The notes: a model not told the origin generated them from the sequence alone. DNA of 64,000 nt from an uncultured Bacteroidota bacterium (GCA_902613595.1 CACMHY010000001.1:1-64000), one strand, 5' to 3'; numbered from the stretch's first letter, positions 54,065 through 63,885 are shown. A program made the numbers and translations.

Positions 54065-55174
54065 CTAAATAGATAATTGATAATCTCTTGCCTGAATATC
54101 CCACAAAGACTGTATTTCTCCATTTATCACAACATAAGATTTATTGTATTTCGCAACTGTAGGACAAATATGGTATGGAATTGCATAAAACAGGTCACCA
54201 ATATTTAAGTTTTTATAGTCTTTATATTCAATCACAAGATGCTCTTCACTCTGAGATTTATGAAATGCTCCCTCCAAACCAAAAATTTCCATTCTTGGTA
54301 ATGGCATCTCAGAAGAAACTGCCTTGTGGCCTATATCAAAACAATAAATATTTGGAGCTGGCTTGCTAATTAATCGAGTTGCTAGAACAGCGGCATGCAG
54401 AAATGGTGACTCTTTCCATATTTTCTGGTAACCTAAGTCCCAAAGAAGAGTTGTTCCTGGACTTAATAGGTTTGTTTTTCTTAACGAATGAGGATAAAAA
54501 CTAGGTGTACCTCCTGTAATAATTTGTGGCAATGTTCCGATTTTATTTTTTATTTGTGCCACTAATTGTTCAACTTTTTCAAAATCTAGATTACAATGGT
54601 TTAATCTTTTACTTAAGGATGAATGTCGAATATGACCATCATACACGTGGAGACCATTAAATTTTAAGTTTTTATCCTCAAATAATTCTAGACAAAGACC
54701 TAACGCTTTATCTGGAATTATTCCTGTTCTATTCATCCCATTATTTATGTCTAACCACAAATTCATCCTAATATCATTAGCTTTTGATAGACTCGAAAAA
54801 AGCTTTAAAGAATCAATATTGTCCACAAGTGTAGAGAACTTAATTTTTGGATATTTTTTTTGAAGATTCAAAAATCGAGTTGCTTTTTCCTTAGTAGGCT
54901 GTATTGCCAATAATACGTGCTTCACCTTACATGAAATTAGCATTTCTAATTCTCCAAAAGTTGCACATTTGAATTCTTTTATACCATGATCCATTTGAAG
55001 TTTAACGATTGAGGGCATTTTATAAGTTTTAACATGGGGAATCAAACGATTTACGTCACCAGAAATAGAAATCATAGATTTAATGTTATGCTCTATTCTT
55101 TCAGGATAAATAATTAACCCAGGGGTTAAAATCTTACTTTCATCATTAACCTTAAACCAATTATTTATTGACAT
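54065..55174 (-). CDS. D-serine dehydratase/D-threonine aldolase-like PLP enzyme
   Basis: The 369-residue fold-type-III protein has LIPHVKTYKMP with the PLP Lys (Lys49), NLWLDINNGMNRTG, FNGLHVYDGHIRH, IITGGTPSFYPH and, near the end, YAIPYHICPTVAKY. The last supplies the His-x-Cys zinc pair of DSD1-type enzymes. Such enzymes act on D-serine or D-threonine-like 3-hydroxy amino acids, giving keto acid plus ammonia or glycine plus aldehyde. The neighbouring RidA gene favours a dehydratase, because RidA hydrolyses its enamine product. The exact substrate is unknown. Confidence 0.88.
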   Translation of the reverse strand: MSINNWFKVNDESKILTPGLIIYPERIEHNIKSMISISGDVNRLIPHVKTYKMPSIVKLQMDHGIKEFKCATFGELEMLISCKVKHVLLAIQPTKEKATRFLNLQKKYPKIKFSTLVDNIDSLKLFSSLSKANDIRMNLWLDINNGMNRTGIIPDKALGLCLELFEDKNLKFNGLHVYDGHIRHSSLSKRLNHCNLDFEKVEQLVAQIKNKIGTLPQIITGGTPSFYPHSLRKTNLLSPGTTLLWDLGYQKIWKESPFLHAAVLATRLISKPAPNIYCFDIGHKAVSSEMPLPRMEIFGLEGAFHKSQSEEHLVIEYKDYKNLNIGDLFYAIPYHICPTVAKYNKSYVVINGEIQSLWDIQARDYQLSI

Positions 55175-55179
55175 CTATA

Positions 55180-55644
55180 TTATTCGATTAAAAAAGCAGC
55201 TTCAACCTCAACTGGTATATTATTCGGAAGATTCATACCAACAGCACTTCTTACACCAATTCCATTTTTTTCTCCAAAAACTTCTGAAAAAAGTTCACTA
55301 AATCCATTTATAACAAAAGGATGCATTTTAAAATCTGGGGTTGCATTTACCATTCCTAATACTTTTATAACACGTTTAATCTTTAAGGATTCTGAAGTGT
55401 GTGTTATAATGGTGGAAAGCATTGTTAGGCCAACCTGTCTAGCAGCAACTTTACCTTGTTCTTTATTAAGTTCAGATCCTACCTTACCATACATGAGACT
55501 CCCATCAGATAAAACTGGTCCTTGACCAGAAACATATAAATGATTATCAACGATTAAAATTGGACGATACACACCCGAGGGCGTGGGTGCAGGGGGTAAA
55601 TCAAGACTCATAGCTTTGACACGATCTTTTAAATGTATACTCAT
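55180..55644 (-). CDS. RidA-family protein, longer subfamily
   Basis: The 154-residue protein belongs to the longer YjgF/RidA subgroup: APTPSGVYRPILIVDNHLYV, SGQGPVLSDG, VGLTMLSTIITHT, GMVNATPDF, GIGVRSAVGMNLPNNIPVEVE (with the catalytic Arg) and a strand-ending AAFLIE. It would hydrolyse imine or enamine intermediates. It is the second gene of the D-amino-acid operon, 5 bases upstream of the PLP enzyme gene, unlike the single-gene ridA at 39222. Confidence 0.88.
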   Translation of the reverse strand: MSIHLKDRVKAMSLDLPPAPTPSGVYRPILIVDNHLYVSGQGPVLSDGSLMYGKVGSELNKEQGKVAARQVGLTMLSTIITHTSESLKIKRVIKVLGMVNATPDFKMHPFVINGFSELFSEVFGEKNGIGVRSAVGMNLPNNIPVEVEAAFLIE

Positions 55645-55645
55645 T

Positions 55646-56962
55646 CTATATTAGTTGATTTAAAATTAAAACACCAATAAGTCCTGAAATTCCTATGCTT
55701 GTTTCCATAACAGTCCACGTGGAAAGTGTTTCTTTTACAGTTAAATTAAAATATTCTTTAAATAACCAAAAACCACTATCATTCACATGTGATAACATAA
55801 GACTTCCAGATCCAATAGATAATACCATTAATTCAGGACTCACATTTGTATTTTGAACTAAAGGTAAGACTATTCCAGCAGTTGTAAGTCCTGCAACTGT
55901 AGCAGAACCGACTGAAAAGCGAATAAGTGTTGCAATTATCCAGCCTATTAATAAAGGAGACATTGAAGATATTTCAAGTATTCCACCAATATAATCACTA
56001 ACCCCACTGTCAATTAAAATTTGTTTTAGGGCCCCAGCACCTGATATAACTAAAAGAACCATTGTAATTCCTGATACTGCATCTGCATAAGTTTTCATGA
56101 TTTGATTCATTGTTTTACCTCTTGAAATACCTAACGAGTATGTTGCTAACAGAAGCGTCAATAAAAGAGCAATTACTGGATTACCAATAAAATTTATACA
56201 CTTTGATAAAATACTCTCCTCTTGAATTAAAAAAGAAATCAAAGTAGAAAAACCAATCAATAATACTGGTAATAAAGCGGTGGACATACTATTAAATAAA
56301 CTAGGTAATTCGTCTTGCTTAAATACTCTCGTGGTCATAAACTGTTTAAGAGGCTTTGCTTCTACTTTAGGTAAGAAATGAGTTAACAAAGGTCCTGAAA
56401 TTAAAATTGCAGGTATGGAAAGTAAAATACCATAGATGAGAGTCTTTCCAATGTCAGCTTCAAACATTACTGATAATGCAGAAGGGGCAGGATGTGGTGG
56501 TAAAAATCCGTGAGTAACTGATAAAGATGCTAGCATCGGTAATCCAACACCAATCAATGAAAGACCAGTTGCTTTAGCTATAGTAAAAACTAGCGGGACT
56601 AAAATGACAAAACCGACAGAATAGAACATTGTGATTCCTACTATGAAACCCGTTAGCATTACTGCTACTTTAGTGTATTTAATTCCAAAAATTTTAATTA
56701 AGCCATTTGTTATTTGTTGAGCTGCTCCACTTTCTGCAACAAGTTTTCCTAACATAGCACCAAATCCCAAAATCATGACAAGAAACCCCAAAGTATTACC
56801 AATGCCATTTTCTATAGAATTTACGATATTATTTAGTTGCATTCCTTGGGCTATTCCAATTCCTATTGCAACCAATATAAAAGAAATAAATCCATTAAAT
56901 TTAAAAAGGGTTATTAAGAGAAACAAAAATAGAATTCCAAAAAAAACAATTACTAAAGGCAT
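55646..56962 (-). CDS. GntP/DsdX-family permease
   Basis: The 438-residue protein has about twelve membrane segments. It has the GntP family pattern: FLVMILGFGAMLGKLVAESG, GFIVGITMFYSVGFVILVPL, SLSVTHGFLPPHPAPSAL, RFSVGSATVAGLTTAGIVLP and SHVNDSGFWLFKEYFNL. Known members carry gluconate or D-serine with protons. It is the first gene of the four-gene operon, and its neighbours favour a D-amino-acid or small hydroxy-acid substrate. The next gene starts after one base, so translation is coupled. Confidence 0.9.
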   Translation of the reverse strand: MPLVIVFFGILFLFLLITLFKFNGFISFILVAIGIGIAQGMQLNNIVNSIENGIGNTLGFLVMILGFGAMLGKLVAESGAAQQITNGLIKIFGIKYTKVAVMLTGFIVGITMFYSVGFVILVPLVFTIAKATGLSLIGVGLPMLASLSVTHGFLPPHPAPSALSVMFEADIGKTLIYGILLSIPAILISGPLLTHFLPKVEAKPLKQFMTTRVFKQDELPSLFNSMSTALLPVLLIGFSTLISFLIQEESILSKCINFIGNPVIALLLTLLLATYSLGISRGKTMNQIMKTYADAVSGITMVLLVISGAGALKQILIDSGVSDYIGGILEISSMSPLLIGWIIATLIRFSVGSATVAGLTTAGIVLPLVQNTNVSPELMVLSIGSGSLMLSHVNDSGFWLFKEYFNLTVKETLSTWTVMETSIGISGLIGVLILNQLI

Positions 56963-57004
56963 CTTTAAAATTTAAAATTTCACGAGTTTTTGATACTAAT
57001 TTCA

Positions 57005-57035
57005 TAAAAAACCCTCCTTTAGGAGGGTTTTTTAT
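57005..57035 (-). terminator. Intrinsic terminator
   Basis: AAACCCTCC (57009-57017) and GGAGGGTTT (57022-57030) form a 9-bp stem with a 4-base loop. Runs of T flank both strands, so it can terminate either direction. It mainly serves the minus-strand gene that ends at 57048. Confidence 0.88.
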
Positions 57036-57047
57036 TTTAAAAGAACT

Positions 57048-57734
57048 CTACCACGTTTTTATGTTTGACATGGTTGCACTACCAAGAAAATTTGAATATT
57101 TTGATGTTGCTTTTTGAAATTTTAAAAATGCTTGTTGTTGCGATTGAGTTTTCGGTCCCCAACTTAATGCAGCTGCATAGTTTTCATGAGTCGTGAATGC
57201 ATAATGAGATTCTCCCTTACTACTTGTCCCATGTGTAAATTGACCAAGTGATAAATAACCTAATTGAGGAAATGATTTAATTAAATCAGTAAACTCATTT
57301 CCAAAGGCAGCTGGATCTTCTACCCTCCATCTCCAAATTTGAGCTATTGGTTGTCTTGCTTTATCAACATTCATTCTCATTATAGTTGCTCCCGCACTTA
57401 TGGATGTTATTTCAGAGTGTCTTAACATACTTGAATTGTACAATAGATATTTGTCTCCACTTCGTAACTCCCTCAATTTTGCTAAACCTTCTACAGAACC
57501 TGAAAATGTTAAAAAATGAGTTGCTGGAATATCATCAGCCTTGAAATTTATTGCGTAAAGTGTAATGTAGACTCCTTCAGGTTTATCAATCTCACTATAA
57601 AATCCATCAACAAGATCTAAAACTTGACCAGCGCTACCCGGTTTTACCTTTAAAGCTACTTGTTCAAATACGATGTTTTGAGCAAGAATTAAATTGGATG
57701 CTACGAAGAGCATTAAAAAAAATATTTTTTTCAT
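57048..57734 (-). CDS. Secreted two-repeat protein of unknown function
   Basis: The ATG at 57734 gives a normal signal peptide (MKKIFFLMLFVASNLILAQ); the frame is open to 57785. The mature part has two similar halves. The first runs from IVFEQVALKVKPGSAGQVLD to ATHFLTFSGSVEGLAKL, and the second from IAQIWRWRVEDPAAFGNEFT to HYAFTTHENYAAALSW. This pattern suggests a duplicated ferredoxin-like or dimeric alpha/beta-barrel unit. It resembles the protein encoded at 60128-60820 in length and order of blocks. No catalytic residues are obvious. A terminator follows. Confidence 0.7.
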   Translation of the reverse strand: MKKIFFLMLFVASNLILAQNIVFEQVALKVKPGSAGQVLDLVDGFYSEIDKPEGVYITLYAINFKADDIPATHFLTFSGSVEGLAKLRELRSGDKYLLYNSSMLRHSEITSISAGATIMRMNVDKARQPIAQIWRWRVEDPAAFGNEFTDLIKSFPQLGYLSLGQFTHGTSSKGESHYAFTTHENYAAALSWGPKTQSQQQAFLKFQKATSKYSNFLGSATMSNIKTW

Positions 57735-57829
57735 ATTTAGTTGGTTTATAATTATTTGTTCACCTAAATTATGAAAAATGAACAAGACTTGATTTTTATT
57801 CGATAAATTGCGCTGTTTTGCCTTAAAAA

Positions 57830-60058
57830 TTGTTTCACAGAATTCACATACTATCTATAATTCTATTAAGTAATTATAATTACTCTCAAGAAAAATTTAT
57901 TCCAAATAAAATCGACGAGGGTCAAATTACAATAGATGGGATTATATCTGAAAAAGAATGGAAAAATGCTATTTCTGTTGACCTTGATTATGAAGTTAAT
58001 CCAGGAAATAATATTACCCCGAAAGAAAAAACCAAGACATATATTTTATACTCCGATACACATCTATATATTGGTTTTTATGCATATGCAAGGCCCAGTG
58101 AAATTCGAGCATCAGTGAGATCTAGAGATGACTTTGGGATTATAAGCGATGATTTTGTAGTAGTTGCCTTTGATACCTATGGGGATAGCAGAAATAATTA
58201 TCTTCTTTTATCGAATGCTTTTGGAAGTCAATTTGATGCTAGAGCTATAAATGCTGTTTCTGACGAAGACCGATATGATATAAATTTTAATGTAGACTAC
58301 GAAACTAGTGGCACAATTGTATCAGACGGCTATCAGGTCGAATTTAAAATTCCCTTCGCATCAGTCCCTTTTCCAAACGGAAACAATCAAGAGTGGAATT
58401 TTAATTTTAGAAGATATACTTTTAGAAATGGTATCCCAATAGACCTTAGAAGTCAACCTTATGATAGAACTGCTCCATGTCAAATATGCCAAACTACTGA
58501 TAAACTAATATTAACCGATATCAAAATTGAAAAAAGAGTTGAGTTTTTACCTTACCTCGCAGGGAATATTAGCGGGAGTAAAGCTGATTTATTTGATGAA
58601 ATCAAATATCAAAAAATACAACCTAACTTCGGACTAGGTCTTAATGTCGATTTGAATAAAAATAGTACTCTTGAGGTGACTTTGAATCCTGATTTTTCCC
58701 AAGTAGAGGCTGATGTTTCGCAAATTGATGTGAATTCTGCGGTTGCCTTAGAATATCCCGAAAGAAGACCTTATTTTAATCGTGGTACTGATATCGTCAA
58801 TTATGTAAGTGGTGCATTTTATTCAAGATCAATAAATAACCCATTGATATCAACAAAGCTAATTAGTCAGGGGAAAAAAGAACGTTTATTTTTTCTTACT
58901 GCACTTGATCAAAATTCAATATATCAAATTGCAGGTGAAGATCGATCTTATTTGGGTGACGGAGAAGAATCTTTTGTCAATGTTTTAAGGTATCAACGTC
59001 TTCTTAGTAAAAATGCACGCCTTGGTTTTTTATCTACAAACAGATATTATAAAAATGGAGGCTATGGGAATTTATTTGGTACAGACGGTTGGTTTTTATT
59101 ATCAAAAAACTTAAGGTTTACTTATGAATTATTTCTCAATTTAAACAAAGAGCCAGTTGCAGACTGGATAGAGTCTAAAGATAATATTTTCGGAAGGTCA
59201 GTAGTATTGGATAATCAAAATTTTAATGGTAAATCTCTTTACTTTCAGCTTTACAGAAATACCCAAAAATGGAGATCTTACTTAACTTACAGAGACTTTT
59301 CACCAAATTTCCAAGCAGATGTTGGATTTGTTGTAAAAAATAATAGGAGATGGGCAACTCTTTATCATACTTACCAAGTATTTCCAAATAAACCTGCTCT
59401 CCAATTTTTAAGTTTCGGAACTAAAGCAGATATAGTATATACCTACGAGGACTACCTAAAAACAATTAGTGTAGATGCCATTTTAAGTTTGAAAACTTTA
59501 TTCAATACTGAAATAACTTATACCCTAGACTTTGACGCTTTTAAAAACTTTCTTGGTCGGGATTATAGAAACTTAGAGAGTAACCGATTTGTAATTAGAA
59601 GTAGCCCTAGTGAATCACTTTCACTTAATTTAAATTTAACAGTGGGTAGAGACTTAGCTTATAATGAAGTTATCCCAGAAAAAGGAAAAGAATTTACTTT
59701 TAATTTTATTCCGTTAATACAGTTAAGTAATAAATTAAGAATTTCTCCCTCAGTTAGATATGCAAGATTGAAATATTTGGATAGTGATAATTTTTATTAC
59801 AATGGGTCTATATCAAGATTTGCTATCCGATATCAGTTCAATAATTTTTTCAACATAAGAATAGTCTCTGAGTATAATACGTTTTCTGAAAGATTTTTTG
59901 TTCAGCCCTTAATTCAATGGAATCCAAATCCATCAACTGTTTTTTATATAGGTGGGAATCAAAACTCATTAAGTGAATTTAATGATGACTCGTACTCACT
60001 ATTTCGCGTAGACCAAACTCAATTATTTTTAAAATTTCAATATCTATTTGGTATTTAA
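57830..60058 (+). CDS. DUF5916 outer-membrane protein with N-terminal CBM9-like domain
   Basis: The protein of 742 residues starts at a TTG (57830) with the signal FHRIHILSIILLSNYNYSQ. A CBM9-type domain spans about residues 25-215 (DEGQITIDGIISEKEWKNAI, TYILYSDTHLYIGFYAYA). A DUF5916 barrel region follows, with STLEVTLNPDFSQVEADVSQ, EYPERRPYF and alternating aromatic strands ending LFLKFQYLFGI. The family is common in Bacteroidota and its role is unknown. It is divergent from one two-repeat secreted gene and convergent with the other. Confidence 0.85.
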   Translation: MFHRIHILSIILLSNYNYSQEKFIPNKIDEGQITIDGIISEKEWKNAISVDLDYEVNPGNNITPKEKTKTYILYSDTHLYIGFYAYARPSEIRASVRSRDDFGIISDDFVVVAFDTYGDSRNNYLLLSNAFGSQFDARAINAVSDEDRYDINFNVDYETSGTIVSDGYQVEFKIPFASVPFPNGNNQEWNFNFRRYTFRNGIPIDLRSQPYDRTAPCQICQTTDKLILTDIKIEKRVEFLPYLAGNISGSKADLFDEIKYQKIQPNFGLGLNVDLNKNSTLEVTLNPDFSQVEADVSQIDVNSAVALEYPERRPYFNRGTDIVNYVSGAFYSRSINNPLISTKLISQGKKERLFFLTALDQNSIYQIAGEDRSYLGDGEESFVNVLRYQRLLSKNARLGFLSTNRYYKNGGYGNLFGTDGWFLLSKNLRFTYELFLNLNKEPVADWIESKDNIFGRSVVLDNQNFNGKSLYFQLYRNTQKWRSYLTYRDFSPNFQADVGFVVKNNRRWATLYHTYQVFPNKPALQFLSFGTKADIVYTYEDYLKTISVDAILSLKTLFNTEITYTLDFDAFKNFLGRDYRNLESNRFVIRSSPSESLSLNLNLTVGRDLAYNEVIPEKGKEFTFNFIPLIQLSNKLRISPSVRYARLKYLDSDNFYYNGSISRFAIRYQFNNFFNIRIVSEYNTFSERFFVQPLIQWNPNPSTVFYIGGNQNSLSEFNDDSYSLFRVDQTQLFLKFQYLFGI

Positions 60059-60080
60059 AAGAGTGTGACAAATATTAACA

Positions 60081-60110
60081 AAAAACCCTCCAAAAATGGA
60101 GGGTCTTTTA
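60081..60110. terminator. Bidirectional terminator between convergent genes
   Basis: ACCCTCCA (60085-60092) pairs with TGGAGGGT (60097-60104), flanked by A-rich and T-rich runs. It serves the DUF5916 gene (plus) and the secreted-protein gene (minus); the longer T-run is on the minus strand. Confidence 0.85.
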
Positions 60111-60127
60111 ATGTAGTGTTGAAAACC

Positions 60128-60820
60128 TTAAAAATCAGCAAGGCGGACAAGCATTGTAGTATTAACTACTTTTCTTATTCCAGCTACTTTCTTAGCAAAT
60201 TCAGAAAATCCAGGATCAGACAACATTTTCTTCATACTCGAAAGAGAAGTTTTTATGTCGGGGGCACCAATCCATACAAAATGACTAAAATCAGCATTTT
60301 TACCTAAAATTGGCATAGCTAGACCATATGAGTTTTCTTCAAAACCAAGTTTTTTTGCCATTTTTTGAGAAAAACTTTTAAATTCTTTAAGATACATTGA
60401 AGGGTTTGAAACGTCCATTTGATAAATCATAAAAACATTATCCTCAGCCCAATCTTCTCCATTATACCAAATAGGCATGTTTAAAGATTGAGAAACATCA
60501 ACTGAATAGTCTGCTAGCTTCCCCTCAAAAAGTAGTTGTGCTAGTAAAGACTGTCCATAGCTCATAAATGCAGCTTCGAAAGCGGCTTCATTAGGAAAAC
60601 AGAATTGAAGTGAATGAGTCGACTCAATAGTACCATTAGGTAGGTAGGCAAATAGAGATTTTGTTGCCTGCATATTTTTTGCCCACTCAGTATTCATGGC
60701 AGCTTTGATCGCTGAAACAACCATTTCTGGTTCTTCAGCTTTAATATCAAAAAACAAACAATACTGTGCATTTATTGATATAGTAGAAAGTGTTAGTATA
60801 CTTAAAAATAATTTTTTCAT
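60128..60820 (-). CDS. Secreted two-repeat protein of unknown function
   Basis: The 230-residue protein has a signal peptide ending INAQ. Its mature part also shows two halves: YCLFFDIKAEEPEMVVSAIK with STHSLQFCFPNEAAFEAAF, then VFMIYQMDVSNPSMYLKEFK with FSHFVWIGAPDIKTSLSSM. The order strand-helix-strand with a Pro/Asp turn after the second-half strand matches the protein encoded at 57048-57734 (VEDPAAF versus VSNPSMY). A duplicated alpha/beta-barrel-type fold is likely by inference. The ligand or reaction is unknown. Confidence 0.7.
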   Translation of the reverse strand: MKKLFLSILTLSTISINAQYCLFFDIKAEEPEMVVSAIKAAMNTEWAKNMQATKSLFAYLPNGTIESTHSLQFCFPNEAAFEAAFMSYGQSLLAQLLFEGKLADYSVDVSQSLNMPIWYNGEDWAEDNVFMIYQMDVSNPSMYLKEFKSFSQKMAKKLGFEENSYGLAMPILGKNADFSHFVWIGAPDIKTSLSSMKKMLSDPGFSEFAKKVAGIRKVVNTTMLVRLADF

Positions 60821-60891
60821 TTTAAAAATTTTTATGGTTAAATTCTAAAAAAACAATGTACAAATAAATTTGATAAAGAATGTTTTGTATT

Positions 60892-63885
60892 TCAATTTAA
60901 TGTCAATTCGTTTTGTACAATTTTTTCAAGTTGCAAACTTAGTTCTTTGAATCTATTATAAGCATCTTTGCCTAAAACTTGGTCTGCTTCAGTCACCATC
61001 CTATAAAGATATTTAAACTGGTCTATGAGCATTGGCTGCATATAATCACCCTCTTTAGTTTCTAATTTTTCTAAAATTGCGTCTAAGCCTTGTAACTTAT
61101 TTTTATTTAAATTTTTTGATAGTTTCAATGACTTGATCTCATTTGAAATCCTTGTTGCCTCTCTAATCTTGTTGATTAATTTCAATTGAAATTGTTCAAC
61201 TTCAACAAAGACATCCTGAGAGATTTCTGTATTTGGATCTTTTTCAACTGAAAATTCAGTTGAAATTTTATTGGCATTGTCAAGTGTTATTACTGCTATA
61301 TAATTACCAGGCTTAACAAATGGTCCCACAATATTTTTTTCTTCATCTTCATCATATATTCCTTTATGTCTTAAATTCCATCTGAAACGATTAAAGCCTT
61401 TTTTGGTCGTTACTTTGTAAGTTAAGTCTGATGAATAATCACTAAGTTGCATATTGTAGTCATTTGATTCTTTAGCTTCACTCGAAATTGAATTAAAAGA
61501 GTCAATTGTTTCCCCTTTTTCATTTAAGATGGAAATCAAAATATTCTGATACTGATCGCTATCTAGATAATAGTCAATAAAAACCCCAGCTTGTAAATAA
61601 TCATTAATTTCTATATCAGGAATGCTGTATTGATAACGAATAGCCTCAGAAGGACTTACAACTTTGGGTTTTGAACCATTTAAATCAGATCTTAAAAAAT
61701 TAATGTCATCCATAACCCAAAATGATCTTCCCATTGTCGATAAGATAAGGTCATCTCTGTGTATTTTTAAATCAGTTACAGGAGTAATTGGTAAATTTTT
61801 CTGAAATTTAAACCAATTGTTACCACTATTTTGTGAGACAAAAATTCCAAATTCAGTGCCTGCAAAAAGTAGTCCTTTTTTTAGTGGGTCCTCTCTAACA
61901 ACTCTCACTGGAAAATCTTCTGGTATACCATTGACAACTAATTCCCAAGATTTCCCATAATTTTTTGTTCTATAAATATAAGGTGACCAATCACCTAATT
62001 GATATCTTAAAATTGTAATGTAGGCTGAAGATGGATCATGACTTGATGGCTCTACTGAGTCTACTCGACCCCCTTTCAATAAATTTTTTGGAGTTACATT
62101 TTTCCAGTTTTTACCTCCATCAACAGTTAAATGTACCAAGCCGTCATTCGAACCTACCCAAATTAAATCTTTCTTTAAAATTGACTCTCTAACAGAATAT
62201 ATGGTACTATAAAACTCTTCACCTGTAATATCTCTAGTTATTGGAGATCCTGAAATAACTTGTTTTGATTTGTCAAATTCAGTTAAATCAGGTGAAATTA
62301 TCTCCCAATTAATCCCTCCATCGATAGTTTTGTGAAGATATTGAGAACCATGGTATATCACATTTTCATCATGTGGAGAAATATGTATTGGTGACACTCT
62401 TTGAAATCTGAACTTCAAATCTTTTGGATTATGACCATACATGTTTTGAGCTCCAACATAATATTGTTTTTCCTGTCCAGTCTCTTTATTATATATACTA
62501 AATCTTCCCTTACAGTTTGAATAAACAATATTTGGATCACTTGGTTTTGGAACAGCTGGACCAGTTTCACAGCCACCTGTGGAAAGTATCCATGCATTTG
62601 GTCCTGCTTGAATTGGATATGGCGGTTGGCTTGGTACAGAAACCGTGGTGTAATTATCTTGCTGACCTCCATATAACCAATAAGGAAACTGTTGATCTAC
62701 TTCAACTTGATAAATCTCTGCAGTAGGCTGATTAAATTGAGTGGTCCATGTTTTCCCAGAGTTAAAAGTAACGTTTCCGCCTCCATCATTTGATTGAATC
62801 CATATATTTTCATGATTAGGATTTATCCATATGTCATGATTATCCCCGTGAGGTGTTTCTCTTATATCCCAAGTCTTCCCTGCATCCATAGAAATCATAA
62901 ACCTGTTAGCACTTGAATATATCACATCTGCATTTTTTGGGTGAGCATAAATATTACAGTAATAAAAGGGTCTATTTACCAATTCTTTTCTATGACTCAT
63001 TACTTTGAAACTTGATCCTTTATCATAAGAAACATAAACGCCACCCTGACCTTCTCCTGCCTCGATAAGTGCGTAAACTCTATTTGTATCGGCTGGTGAA
63101 GTTGCCAAATCAATTTTTCCAATATTACCTTTTGGTAATCCTTTAAAAAGTTTAGTCCAACTTTGACCTCCATCAACTGATTTGTATATACCTCCATCTT
63201 TTGATCCGCTCATTATCGTCCATGGCTTACGATTAACCTCCCATGATGCAGCGTATATTGTGTTAGGGTCATCAGGAGAAAATTCCATGTCTACAATTCC
63301 AATTTTATCAGATATGTAAAGAATTTTTTTCCAATTTTTGCCTCCATCTATTGATTTAAATAATCCTCTTTCTGCATTTTGTTTAAATGGTTGACCGATT
63401 GCAGCAACATAGACTATGTCGGGATTTTTTGGATGAACCTTAATTGCACCTATTTGACCTGCACTCTTTAGTCCAATAAATTCCCAGCTACCACCAGCAT
63501 CTAATGATTTGTAAACACCTTTTCCTACAATTACATTTGAACGTATTCCATCTGAACCAGTCCCAACATATATAATATTAGGATTTGATTGAAATACATC
63601 AATTGAACCGATTGAAGGAGATTCAAAATACCCATCACTAATATTATTCCAACTCAATCCACCATCGACTGTCTTCCACAAACCACCTCCAGAGGTTCCC
63701 ATATAGAATGTGAATTCGTTTTTGATAACACCACACACAGAAGTTGATCTTCCGCCTCTTGTTGGTCCTACATTTCTATATTTAATGTCGTCAAAATTAA
63801 TTTTTTGAAGTTCTTGGCCATATGAAAGGTTGCAAGTGAAAGTTAAAACAGTCAGAAGTAATTTATTTTTTAATTGATTAAACAT
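60892..63885 (-). CDS. Large secreted Asp-box (sortilin/VPS10-like) propeller protein
   Basis: The 997-residue protein has a signal peptide ending LSYGQ. About ten or more Asp-box repeats follow, such as KTVDGGLSW, KSLDAGGSW, KSIDGGKNW, KSVDGGQSW, SMDAGKTW, KTIDGGINW and LTVDGGKNW, between about residues 60 and 710. This predicts one large or two seven- to ten-bladed propellers of the VPS10/BNR type. A strand-rich domain follows (about 745-880), then a helical C-terminal part with coiled-coil features (IREATRISNEIKSLKLSKNL). Bacteroidota encode many such proteins, sometimes labelled glycosyl hydrolase, but no sialidase-type catalytic set is seen. The function is unknown. Confidence 0.85.
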   Translation of the reverse strand: MFNQLKNKLLLTVLTFTCNLSYGQELQKINFDDIKYRNVGPTRGGRSTSVCGVIKNEFTFYMGTSGGGLWKTVDGGLSWNNISDGYFESPSIGSIDVFQSNPNIIYVGTGSDGIRSNVIVGKGVYKSLDAGGSWEFIGLKSAGQIGAIKVHPKNPDIVYVAAIGQPFKQNAERGLFKSIDGGKNWKKILYISDKIGIVDMEFSPDDPNTIYAASWEVNRKPWTIMSGSKDGGIYKSVDGGQSWTKLFKGLPKGNIGKIDLATSPADTNRVYALIEAGEGQGGVYVSYDKGSSFKVMSHRKELVNRPFYYCNIYAHPKNADVIYSSANRFMISMDAGKTWDIRETPHGDNHDIWINPNHENIWIQSNDGGGNVTFNSGKTWTTQFNQPTAEIYQVEVDQQFPYWLYGGQQDNYTTVSVPSQPPYPIQAGPNAWILSTGGCETGPAVPKPSDPNIVYSNCKGRFSIYNKETGQEKQYYVGAQNMYGHNPKDLKFRFQRVSPIHISPHDENVIYHGSQYLHKTIDGGINWEIISPDLTEFDKSKQVISGSPITRDITGEEFYSTIYSVRESILKKDLIWVGSNDGLVHLTVDGGKNWKNVTPKNLLKGGRVDSVEPSSHDPSSAYITILRYQLGDWSPYIYRTKNYGKSWELVVNGIPEDFPVRVVREDPLKKGLLFAGTEFGIFVSQNSGNNWFKFQKNLPITPVTDLKIHRDDLILSTMGRSFWVMDDINFLRSDLNGSKPKVVSPSEAIRYQYSIPDIEINDYLQAGVFIDYYLDSDQYQNILISILNEKGETIDSFNSISSEAKESNDYNMQLSDYSSDLTYKVTTKKGFNRFRWNLRHKGIYDEDEEKNIVGPFVKPGNYIAVITLDNANKISTEFSVEKDPNTEISQDVFVEVEQFQLKLINKIREATRISNEIKSLKLSKNLNKNKLQGLDAILEKLETKEGDYMQPMLIDQFKYLYRMVTEADQVLGKDAYNRFKELSLQLEKIVQNELTLN

